Assembly: GCF_037975245.1 (NCBI RefSeq)
Contig: NC_092568.1
Coordinates: forward strand, 37,343,501-37,407,500
Length of the DNA: 64,000 nucleotides
Reading direction: 5' to 3'
Source: Apostichopus japonicus
Lineage: Eukaryota; Echinodermata; Holothuroidea; Aspidochirotida; Stichopodidae
The notes beneath the pieces are model-generated. The model ran no database searches, was not told the DNA's origin, and was given only the letters and a program-made list of their open reading frames with translations. Positions 38,025 to 48,916 of this stretch are shown piece after piece (within the stretch, counting starts at the first letter, position 1; every line of letters begins with the position of its first letter). Position numbers and translations under genes: made by a program.

Positions 38025-38348
38025 CACACGCGGCGGACAGTTAATTCGGGTGGGCATTACCTTTGGCATAATGCATACCCGCAAATATAATTGAATGTGT
38101 ACGTGGATTCTCTCAAATACTTGTTTACAATAATTGAAAAGTTCTTTGTGGCCAACCAGTATATACACGCATGCGCATGATATATTAGGAGTCATGCACT
38201 GAATGGTAAAATAACAACAATTAGCTATCCTTCTGTATATGAACAGGCCTATGTTATACCTGACCTTTACGTGTGATGTCAAGAATATTACCCCAGAACC
38301 TACTCTCCACCCTCTCTCCTAAGCCTCCCCCTCCACCCCTATAAACGA

Positions 38349-38650
38349 GGGCGCTGTGGTCAAGTGGTTAAGGCAGTGGACTTGTAATCTAAGGATTACA
38401 GGTTCGAGCCCTGGCCAGATCATTGCGTTGTGTCCTTGGGCAAGGCGCTTTATCTCCATGGCCTCTCTTCACCCAGGTGTATAAATGGGGACCTTCGAGG
38501 GAAGGAGAGATTGATTGAATTGTGCACACTTTGGTGTGTAGGTGTGTCAAGTTACCAATGACCAGGGTTGTAATTTTGTAAGGTGCCATTGAATGTATGT
38601 TTACGTGCAATAATGAGCACCATATAAGTGTTATAATTCTTATTATTAAA
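38349..38650 (+). mobile_element. tRNA-derived SINE
   Basis: The head 'gctgtggtcaagtggttaag' (A-box) and B-box 'aggttcgagccctgg' (38399-38413) look like a tRNA with a degraded anticodon arm, followed by a SINE body 'gtgtccttgggcaaggcgct' and an AT-rich tail near 38640. The anticodon-arm stem is poor, so this is a retroposon and not a working tRNA gene. Confidence 0.8.
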
Positions 38651-39975
38651 CAAATGAACCACATTTTTGCGACACAACTTTCATTCATAACTGGAGCACA
38701 TTGTTCATGAAAATGACGTTTAAATCCATGCCTTTAATGAATTAACACACCAAGGTGCATCGCAACAATTTCATTAGACCTACTTGTCATTATTTTACAG
38801 CTCTTGATAGCGTGATGACTTAACACATACTTACACGCATCCCATATATACCTATAACAATATGCGTATACCACATAAAAAACAAACGCACGCTAATAAT
38901 AATAATTGTTATTTTTACATTATTATTTTTATTTTGTATTACAATGTTCAGTCTAGCCAAAAAACCCAGTCGGTAATGTATGAATCTACTCACCAAAATT
39001 CCAAGCAGATATCGCAAATCTCTTCCAGGCAACGTTCAGAAAAGTAATTAAATGTTCGGATAACTTTCAGCTTGTGTCCATTAAAGCTCGTTGGACTAAT
39101 AGCTGTAGAGGTCGTCGGACTCAAGCCCAAAGTTAGTTCCGATGGTTTATTCACACCTATGGATATGTATACGTACGCACTATTACACACTTACAATTAT
39201 AACACTGTGTCTATAGCGTTCTGTTTCAGTCCAAGAAAAGAAAAAGGAAAGAACGAAAGTCGTTGAAGCATGCATATATTAACGTAGCTGCACCACCTTG
39301 TAACCGTATCAGAGCTTTACCACACAGCAGACATCAAATAATGCACACTTTTATATACCTTGACGGATGAATGGGTAAAGTGAATGGGAAAGAATTTAGG
39401 TTAAAACAAGTTCTATTCTCCATATTTTGGAATACCCGTTCCAGGGTATACGTACAATGAATACAGAAGATCTGTGGGTTAATTAAAACCATTTCAAAAT
39501 ATGTCTGTGTAATATTATACTAGCATATTGCATAATTGAATAGAGACACACCCGGTTTGTATTATATGAATAATGAACAAAAATATGAATAGCATATCTT
39601 CGTATTAAATACACACCGTACATGTAGTCCACAATACAGACTAAAAAAATATATAGTTGCGCAAAAAGGGACAAAAGTAAGAGAAGAAAGGAGAGAATAG
39701 AACTGAAAAAAATTAAATCACACATGATAGAATACCTACGTTATATGCAGGTATGCAGGTATTTGTATATAATACTTAAAACACGTAAGCTAACTTATTT
39801 GTATATTATAGTTAAAACACGTAAGCTAACTTCGGCATCTCTTTTTTCTTTGAAGGGAGGGAGGGGGGGGGGGGCTCTCCTTGTCAACCTAAGGTAGTTT
39901 TGTCAACCCGACCTTCCAAGGATCGTTAAAATAAATGAAGATATCAAAGTAAAATTCTCTTTAACTGAATTTTAG
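38651..39975. other. Non-coding spacer
   Basis: Overlapping ORFs on both strands at 38.9-39.3 kb have no recognisable family or splice frame. Contains a short duplication of 'aaaacacgtaagctaactt' at 39777-39831 and a G-run near 39866. Confidence 0.4.
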
Positions 39976-41262
39976 TACTCGAGTCCGTTCTTGTACTCGA
40001 GTACATTTTCCCGTACTCTTACTAATGGGTTTGTATTCGTATACTCAGCAAAATTAATATCCGTAATCATGGGTCCTTACTTGTACTCGAGTACATTTTC
40101 CCGTACTCTTACTCATGGGTTTGAATTCGTATATACTCAGCAAAATTAATATCCATATTCATGGGTCCTTACTTGTTGTACTCGAGTACATTTTCCCGTA
40201 CTCTTACTCATGGGTTTGAATTCGTATATACTCAGCAAAATTAATATCCATACTCATGGGTCCTTACTTGTACTCGAGTACATTTTCTCGTACTCTTACT
40301 CATGGGTTTGTATTATTATACTCAGCAAAATTAATATCCGTAATCATGGGTCCTTACTTGTACTCGAGTACATTTCCCCGTACTCTTACTCATGGGTTTG
40401 AATTCGTATATACTCAGCAAAATTAATATCCATACTCATGGGTCCTTACTTGTACTCCAGTACATTTCCCCGTACTCTTACTCATGGGTTTGTATTATTA
40501 TACTCAGCAAAATTAATATCCATACTCATGGGTCCTTACTTGTACTCCAGTACATTTCCCCGTACTCTTACTCATGGGTTTGTATTATTATACTCAGCAA
40601 AATTAATATCCGTAATCATGGGTCCTTACTTGTACTCGAGTACATTTCCCCGTACTCTTACTCATGGGTTTGAATTCGTATATACTCAGCAAAATTAATA
40701 TCCATACTCATGGGTCCTTACTTGTACTCCAGTACATTTCCCCGTACTCTTACTCATGGGTTTGTATTATTATACTCAGCAAAATTAATATCCATACTCA
40801 TGGGTCCTTACTTGTACTCCAGTACATTTCCCCGTACTCTTACTCATGGGTTTGTATTATTATACTCAGCAAAATTAATATCCATACTCATGGGTCCTTA
40901 CTTGTACTCCAGTACATTTCCCCGTACTCTTACTCATGGGTTTGTATTATTATACTCAGCAAAATTAATATCCATACTCATGGGTCCTTACTTGTACTCC
41001 AGTACATTTCCCCGTACTCTTACTCATGGGTTTGTATTATTATACTCAGCAAAATTAATATCCATACTCATGGGTCCTTACTTGTACTCGAGTACATTTT
41101 CCCGTACTCTTATACTCATGGGTTTGAATTCGTATATACTCAGCAAAATTAATATCCATACTCATGGGTCCTTACTTGTACTCGAGTACACTTTCCTGTA
41201 CTCTTACTCATGGGTTTGTATTCGTATACTCAGCAAAATTAATATTCGTACTCATGGGGTTT
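39976..41262 (+). repeat. Satellite of ~90-bp units, 14 copies
   Basis: The marker 'cagcaaaattaatatccata' recurs 14 times from about 40047 to 41231 with 88-97 bp spacing, mostly 90. Each unit has a palindrome TGTACTCGAGTACA (or TGTACTCCAGTACA in the middle units), then 'cccgtactcttactcatggg'. The middle units (40430-41050) are nearly identical, so they were homogenised recently. Because 90 is divisible by 3, frames stay open through the array. Confidence 0.95.
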
Positions 41263-41534
41263 TTAGCGGTTTTAAGAGCATCAGGGTACGTCCCAGAAGT
41301 GAAAACCCGATTGAAAGTGTAACAGAGTATCGAGGCAATGACGCGAGCAAAGATAGTGAGAAACCTGTATGATGTCAGCATTTTTTACCTTTTAACATCT
41401 TCTTTGGCATTCCAGTACCTGGAAACCACCTTTCTATAAGGGTATAGTATAGCTCACTAGCTATTTTGATCAGTTAATGCACACTGGTTATACATGATCC
41501 TGATTGGCTGTTTGTATTTGTACCGGTATTTATT

Positions 41535-41844
41535 TAGGCGCGTAGCGAGGAATTTGCCAAGGGAAGGGCGAACCTGTAGGAAAATAACCAGAGCCGTAGA
41601 TTCGGCATTGGAAACTATCTAAGCGTAGCGCCACCATAAGTTGGCGCGAAGCGTATATACCAGAAAATTTTGGCCGAAAATGCCTCCCAGATCGCTGGAA
41701 GTGGCACTTCCCAGGCCTTGCAAGTTGCATCTAAGCATTTTCTATTTTGAAATTACTAGCGATATCATAAAAACGTACAAAAAAAAATTGCTCAAGGGGG
41801 ATTGGGAGGGGTTCTCCCCCTTCGCCCCCCTGGCTACGCGCCTG
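41535..41844 (+). mobile_element. hAT-type MITE (310 bp), sibling of 12217-12487
   Basis: The ends are TAGGCGCGTAGC (first base C to T) and GCTACGCGCCTG, flanked by a perfect 8-bp duplication TATTTATT (41527-41534 and 41845-41852). It carries an extra ~39-bp hairpin module 'gcgccaccataagttggcgc' missing from the sibling but present in 32021-32630. Confidence 0.9.
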
Positions 41845-41852
41845 TATTTATT

Positions 41853-42642
41853 AGAGCAGGAATTATATAATTCAACGGTCGTTAACATGTGTTTTCAGTA
41901 CAGTGCGACTACTGTAGATATCTTCTCGGCCTATGCGCTATGTCACGTCAGGTTTTTCAGCAACTATAGCCTACGGTCCGCGGTCGAAGGGTCGTTCATG
42001 AGTGGTCATCATGGAGATTCGAGACCATTCAGACCAATGATATATTTTTCGCACATGTAATTTTTTTCGACACCCAAAATCCCAGTGGGAGGGCGAGCTT
42101 TCATGAGGGCTGTCGCCCCCCACGCCCCCCCCCCCTCCTTGGCTACGCCACTGATTGGATGAAATGAAGTGAAAATGTTGAAGTGTTTATAAATGCAACA
42201 TGAAGCTTTTCGAAGTGCCTTAACCACTATCATCCCGCATCGCTTTAAACTGACCCTCAGCTCATCATAAACACTCTCCCGGACGTAGCTAGACTTCTTT
42301 GTTTGGGGGGGGGGGGGATACGTTCTAGGGGGTCAGACAGAACCTACTTTCTAAAGATAAAAATAATTTCTGACATGGGGGGGGGGGGCGCAGAAACATA
42401 TTTGGGGACATAACCTCCCTCCCCTTACTACATCACTGACTCAATCCTCACCTTTGGCCCGCCAAAGTATGTCATAATTTGCTTTGAATTTAAATGAATA
42501 TATTGTTTGATATGGTCAGCTATACACGTCTAAATTGCCATAGGGGACCATCTCGGCCTAGCCTAAGAGTTCGACCACCTCTGAGTGTGGATTTGTAAGC
42601 ACAGTCGATACGCTAATCGTGTGTAGAGGTTGACAGCATCCA
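41853..42642. other. Spacer with further degraded transposon ends
   Basis: At 42125-42145 'ccttggctacgccactg' resembles a CAGTGGCGTAGCCA-type terminus whose partner I could not find. Poly-G runs occur at 42305-42317 and 42377-42388. No gene. Confidence 0.4.
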
Positions 42643-42845
42643 AAGGCTGGCGCAAATTGCACCGATTGGACTGCGACCCGACGCCACGACGAACATCAAA
42701 CATGCTTGATATGAACGATTTGGTCCCGACGAGGACCGACTGTCGGATCTTGGTTGGGTCGAGAGCAAAAGTTCACGTAAATTGCACCGATCCGACGGAT
42801 AATTCGTCGCAGTCGCGTCGGGTCGGTGCAATTTGCGCCCGCCTT
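42643..42845. mobile_element. Palindromic MITE-like element (~203 bp)
   Basis: The ends are inverted repeats over about 23 bp with one mismatch, containing GGCGCAAATTGCACCGA. Internal segments 'actgcgacccgacgc' and 'gcgtcgggtcggtgc' are also partly inverted. No target duplication was seen. Confidence 0.65.
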
Positions 42846-45058
42846 CAGGTTATATGCTATCAAGGAAGCTATACGTATGGTGTTGCATAGCCTAGGCTAA
42901 ACAATTTTAACGAATCTGCTACCCTGTTCTTCATTGGTAACATGACCCTGCGTTTAAAACTCTAGAGTTATGGACAATTTGTCATCTTTTAGCAATATGC
43001 GAAGTATGTATTTGGTATCCCGTCGTGTTTGTCTGTAAGTTGCAATGGTGACGCCATCTTCTGCAGACGACTCTAGTTGTAAGAAACTTAGCGTTATACT
43101 TATGGAGCCACTACTATAGTATAGGCTCCGTGAGAGATGTCTGATGACTAAACAGAATAAATGGAGCTCTCTCTAGTGTAGCAGAGGTCGCTGTTCATAT
43201 GAAGATCTCTAGATCTTGGTTTGTGGGATCTTTATTGTTTACAAAGCTTAGAATCAAAACCACACGATCGTGTGAAAGTGCAGCTCTCGCAAGCATGCGC
43301 CGAATACGTCAGGTGAATTTATGTGAAGACGCGCATCGCTGATTGACTAATAGTTCCGGTGGTGCGCACTTCCCCGAATGAAAAACATGGTTTTGAAAAC
43401 ACCATTTAAGGTGTTTTTTCTTCAAGTCAAATCACAAGTCGATATGCTAACAAAGTCAAGTTCCTTTACAAATAAGGGGTTAATCAACCGGGTGTTAATG
43501 CTATCGCTGGATGCACTCGGGCTCCGAGATAGGCTAGGCCTATATACAATTGTAATCATGAAACAAATCAACCCCTTTTGTTGGTTACTTTACGAATCGT
43601 CCCACTGCCACTCACTGAAGTCCGTCTCAATTAAGAAGCTCTTTAGTCTCGAAATCTTCTCCCTCCCTATATCCTCTTGGAAAATACTGAATGAACGCCT
43701 TTAGCATATTTCTTTTGCAAGTTCCTTCAGTGGAAACAAATACCCGCCCTTTTGCAGGGGCGTCAATCCGAATTGAAAAGTGGGGGTGGGGGAGGACATA
43801 AATGACTGAACATGGATATAACTGAAGGAGTCCTTTATCGGGTGGGGTCTATCGAGTGGGGGGGGGGGGGCATAGGGCCCCAATGGGTTCCAGCGGCGAA
43901 GGTCCGGCGAGGTCCAGAGGCGGACACACATCAGAATCTTCACGCTTGTTTCTGTTTAGTCCCTGAATTGACTTGTCAGTCATAACTATATTTGAACAAA
44001 CTCACTTCTGAAAAGTGATTAGACTTAGGCCTACATTAATAAAGAGACTCCAGGGCCGTAAACTGAGTAGAAACCATAGGTAGGGGGGGGGCAGTTAAAA
44101 ACAACATACTGTAAAATATGAAAAAGATTAGCGAATTCTGTGGGCTTTCATTATCTGCTGGCTTAGCATATGACCTCACCGATGTATCAGCGCGGTTCCT
44201 AATTAATTTCTGGTATAAATAAAGTCTGTAATTGTTATTTCAACCCAGTCGAAAAGTTCTATTTTACATCATCGGGGCCGGGGGCGAATTTTTTTTTCCC
44301 CAAACAGGTTTGCACGTGTGCGTAAATAGTCGTTCATGATTGGTCGGAAAAGTTACGTCATCACAATAGAAACCTTCACTTCGAGGTTCTGCATCCATCT
44401 GTTGCAACGAAGATATACCCGTTCAAAATTACCCGTAGCTTTTCGTACATATATTTAGATATGTTTGGAATTGGTTTAGACATATTTAGCACACTAGTAT
44501 TGTATGATCTACTTTGATCGAAGTTTTCTGCGAAGGCATTAATCGATAACATCGCACAGTGAAAGTTTCGTACAGGGTACATCACATATGCGCTGTAGGC
44601 CTATATGTATTATAACTCACTACACAGTGCAGTGACGGAAATATATCATACTATACACTATACTTGTTTTGCGTATATTCAAGACTCGCGTCGTGAAGTT
44701 GCTTTTAGTGTAGGCCTACCCATTCCACGAAACGAATTCTGATTTCAATAGAACGGCTCACGAATCGTGGATAACGTAAACACGAACCAAATAGAATGTA
44801 GCGTATGTATCATAAGTGAGGTCAACATGTAATCCAAGCATTAAAAGTAAAGTTATGGCGTTTGAAGGGAAACCCCTAAACTAGACTCAATCAAGTGTCA
44901 GTGTGTAACTCAGTATTTCTTCGAACTTCCAAACGAACTGCACTAATAACGAAAAACTTGTTTCCATTTCTATGTAGCCTAGGCTATGCAACCAATTCGA
45001 GTCCTAATCCTAGCACTAACACAACATTTACGTAGGCCTAGCCAACAGTAGACTAGTA
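42846..45058. other. Non-coding spacer
   Basis: No supported gene. Holds G-runs near 43857-43870 and 44084. The ORF at 43378-43704 shows no family resemblance. Confidence 0.4.
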
Positions 45059-45066
45059 TTAGTAAT

Positions 45067-46087
45067 GGGTCACACTAATTAGCGTCAACTCACGACAACT
45101 CACGACAACTCAAGACAACAGGCTTAAAATAACATCAAATACCATCAAATACAATTGATGTTATCAAAGTATATCTGGAAACACGTTTATAACTGACTGG
45201 AACCAGCGTGCATACAGATCTTTCACGGGAAAAAATGTTTTTGTCGTAAAAATCGCCAACTTTTTTCTAACTTTGAATTGGACGACAAGATGCCATTGCG
45301 CTTGCGCAATGACATTGGACCGAACCATTCCACTACAGGTAAGTGTAATTTTTCAATTGAGAATGGTGCCCACACACTGGTAACTTGGCAAAAGGCGACG
45401 AGCGCCATCTAATTTTACTTAACTACTTTTTATGAGAATCATTCGTTACTATACTATACTACTACTACTAGTGTCAGTGAGTACTACTACTTTTTGTGAA
45501 TGGTCTTTTATTCATTTTTACAGAGCCATTCCTATGTTTAACCAGATCGTGTTATATTCAGGGTAAGCTTTAATTCATGATTGTGTGATAGGATTTAATT
45601 GCAGAGTGATGAAGAGTGTATTTGATTTCGAAATTGCTGTCAATTAAGTAACTTAAGTAGATCACCAAAGATCGCCAATCACCACCGTGATATCCTAACG
45701 CACGTGGGTTGTGAGGCCTTTGGTGCTTTATTACTACGACAACCCACCTTACCGACACTGTACACAAGGTACTTTCCAAACCTAGCACAAACCCACCCAT
45801 ATTATAATGGTTCGGTCCGATGGCATTGCGCAAGCGCAATAGCACACGTCGTCTAATTCAACGTTAGGAAAAAGTTGGCGATTTTTACGACAAAAACATT
45901 TTTTCCCGTGAAAGATCTGTATGCACGCTGGTTCCAGTCAGTTTTAAACGTGTTTCCAGATATACTCTGATAACATCAATTGTATTTGATGGTATTTGAT
46001 GTTATTTTAAGCCTGTTGTCTTGAGTTGTCTTGAGTTGTCTTGAGTTGTCGTGAGTTGTCGTGAGTTGACGCTAATTAGTGTGACCG
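45067..46087. mobile_element. Fold-back transposon (1021 bp) with ~265-280 bp inverted arms
   Basis: The left arm is 45067-45329 and the right arm 45806-46087, near-perfect inverted copies starting GGTCACACTAATTAGCGTCA. A perfect 8-bp target duplication TTAGTAAT flanks it (45059-45066 and 46088-46095). Just inside each end are 10-bp tandem repeats (acgacaactc), about 3 on the left and 5 on the right, which explains the arm length difference. The arms contain the inner palindrome 'attgcgcttgcgcaat'. The ~476-bp centre has no transposase. Confidence 0.93.
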
Positions 46088-46095
46088 TTAGTAAT

Positions 46096-46880
46096 AGTAG
46101 TCTCATTATGTACAGAAGCATACTCCATTATTCCATGTTTTCATTGCCCTTCACACAAGTTTTTTTTAATGCAATATGTGGTTTTTAAGTTCTTGTAGAA
46201 GTTTTAACTATGTAAATGCTACCTCTACCAGAATAACTGAAACGTTGGCCATGTATGGCACCTTCAATTTTCCCATTTCATAACCATGTAAACTTTAAGC
46301 TATATGACAGCTGCAAGTTTCTGTCATTTGCAAACAAACCTCTTTACTCACTGGGAAACAAATTTCCTACAATGCTCTTTCAAGGTCTACACTGGTCTAG
46401 TTGTCTCAACTGACCACATTTTTGCATTGAAAAATTGAAAACAACTGGAAAGAGCAAAACATTTTTCCAGTGCTTCAGATGCAATAAATAGTTTGAAAAC
46501 TAAAAACAGCACAATCAATGCAATTTGCTATGCTTCGGTACAGTTACAGATATTTTTCTGCTAAAAATAGTCCATGGGACTCTTCCAATTTAGTCCCTAC
46601 CCTTTGTCTGCACACATTCTTGCATCTTCAGTGCTCAGTAAACACAAATTATGTTCTTAAACTGCAACTTGTGAATAAGCATAGCATTGTTTATGCTTTA
46701 GGCTATCTTTATTATGTCTGCACACAGATATCATAACTTAGGCCTTGTTTCGACAAGAAGAGCTCAATGGTACCAAGGGGCTGGGACTATCACGTAATAA
46801 TTGAATCATGGTTTTCATCACAATAAATGTTATGAAGTTATAGACAATGCATCCCATTTATGGAAACTTACATCTGTGAT
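46096..46880. other. Non-coding spacer
   Basis: No gene or repeat was recognised. Confidence 0.4.
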
Positions 46881-46889
46881 ACTTAAAAT

Positions 46890-47600
46890 AATGTTACAGT
46901 ATCTCCCGATTTTTTTTCAGGGCAAGGATTTCATACGGGCGTGGCAAAACTTGTTCTATTTGTTTTCAAACAGCAAACATTACAACAACAATTGCAACTA
47001 TTTTGCACACCATCTTTTAGCTCGATCATACCAGCATGCTGGTGTGAGCTATTGTTACAGTGCGGCGTCTATCACTCTATCATTCTATCACTCTATCCGT
47101 CAACAATTGGTAAAACCGCTCCCACTCGCACAGTGTTTGATGGAATTTCATGAAACTTGGACACAAGGACCATTGGGTATAGGGCCATCAGAGATGGTCT
47201 GAAATTTGGGGTCAAAGGTCACCTGTGGGCCGTAATGGGCCATTTTGTGGAAATACGCAAAATGCTTCTTCTCCTACAGATTCCATGGTACAATGTTGAG
47301 GGTGTCACGATAGTACTATTGAAGTTTTACCTTCAGGGTGTTCATGAATTTGAGATCAAAGATCAACTAGGGGTCTTTTGTGGCCCGGGCCGCGGCCCTA
47401 TATTTTCAAATTGCTCCTGTTCGTACAGTGTATGGCCAGTTATAATGAAACTTGGTCACAACGTTCCTCGGGATGAGAGTTACGAGGTGTGTTCGGAAAA
47501 TTGAGGTCAAATGTCATTTAGGGGGTCATCGGGGGTCATTCTTTGTAATATTTTCAAATATCTCAATCTCCTCAAGATTTTGATGGATCATATTCAAAGC
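46890..47600 (+). repeat. Dispersed repeat with 'gaaacttgg' and 'ggtcaaaggtca' phrases
   Basis: It opens near a hairpin 'ataccagcatgctggtgtgagct' (two parts, 47027-47050) and contains recurring phrases 'atgaaacttgg(a/t)cacaa' (47149, 47446) and 'ggtcaaaggtcac' (47210). The composition resembles a repeat type I have seen in other marine invertebrate genomes. No complete protein remnant is visible. Confidence 0.5.
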
Positions 47601-48720
47601 TGAACTGATGATTGTTGGATTGTGTATGAATAAGGTGATGCCTAATAATTTTTTGTCAAAAGTTAATTAATTACAATTAATCCCCATTGTTTAAAAAAAT
47701 CTGAGCCTTCACCTTTTGCCAAAGCTCCTTTAACTTGTCTCCCAATCTCTGCAGTGTTTGTTTACATTTGTGGTTAAGCTCTGCAGAGGCTGTTAGTGGA
47801 ATTAAAGCAGGACTGGGAGTTGTTATTAACTGTTGAACTGTAAGAATGAGAGCCCTATAGCCAATCAGCACTTGCCGATTCTTAGAAGTCTTTGAGCCTG
47901 AGGTATGTAGGCAGCCAGCCAAAATTTTGGCAAGGAGTGCTTCAGGTCTGCTCAGGTAAAGGGGAGAAAGTTTAATAGGGTAGGTCAGTGGTATTGTTTG
48001 AGAGAGTGGGTAAAATAGGATTTAAAAGGGGGAAAAATAGGAATTATAGCCAGTGGTGTGGCCAGGATTCTGCTAACGGAGGGGGGGGGGGGGGGATTTA
48101 TCCCTCATGGGCCCAAAATTGGTGGAATCTGAAAAATGGCCTGAAATTTGATGGGCCATAAAGTTTTGTGGGCCCTACATTTTTAAGCTCGAAAAGGTAT
48201 GAGCTTCTGCACCATTGGTGCTCTAGTTTTGCATGTACTAAGAGTAAGAGCTGCATGAAATGTGGGGCATCTAATCATATGAAGTAATTATAGCACAAAA
48301 CAATACGTAATATAGGTTAGGAGATTCTAATGACTTGAGACTCATACCTCTCTAAAAGCAAGATTACCATGTTCAGCAAGAACAATAACATCTGGTATGC
48401 TGTACTGTACAGTAAATAAAAGTGACGCATTGCCTATAAAACTCTTTACATTAATTGGTAATGGTTATCAGGGAAAGGTATCATGTCTGCTGCCTAAATG
48501 ACCAGTTAGACTTCAAATGAATTACATGTTCTGACAGTCTGTCTGTCTTCTTTAAGTTTATACTTCAAAATGTAATTTCCATTGAGAGAGAATCAAATTG
48601 TGCCAACTGTAACAAGATTGATTACAACAGTTACTTTGCTATCTGCTGTGCCTAACACTGAAACAGAGCATCCTGTTTCTTAGATCACGTATAGCTAATG
48701 AACCTTCTTATTGACTGCAG
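47601..48720. other. Upstream region of the asparaginase gene
   Basis: No coding exon was recognised. Contains a possible transposon terminus near 48052 ('ccagtggtgtggccaggatt') followed by a G16 run (48079-48095). It ends in the acceptor ttgactgcag, so a 5' UTR exon must lie further upstream. Confidence 0.45.
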
Positions 48721-48916
48721 GATGGTATGGATCCTGCCATCATTGTTCATGGTGGCTGTGGTTACATCACCCCCGACGATGAGAAACTGTTGAAAGAAGA
48801 ATGTCTGAAAGCATCTGTCATCGCTGGACTAAAATTAATGGAGGAAGGGGGGTCATCTCTTGATGCGGTGGAGGTCGCTGTGACTGTCCTAGAAGATTCT
48901 CCTTTGTTTAATGCAG
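48721..48916 (+). CDS. ASRGL1: ASRGL1 exon 1 (coding)
   Basis: The start Met at 48727 gives [18 protein letters not shown], matching the usual family N-terminus. The exon ends NAG with donor TGCAG|gttagc. Confidence 0.92.

Noticed and set aside
38862-39266. ORFs on both strands with acceptor-like 'aactttcag'
   Set aside because: Neither strand gives a frame with agreeing splice borders or a familiar domain.
40210-41372. Long open frames of up to 220 codons
   Set aside because: They are translations of the 90-bp satellite; the unit length divides by three, so frames stay open on more than one reading. No start context, introns or non-repeat domain.
41641-42060. 139-codon plus-strand ORF
   Set aside because: Half of it is the internal part of a MITE; the rest has no family resemblance.
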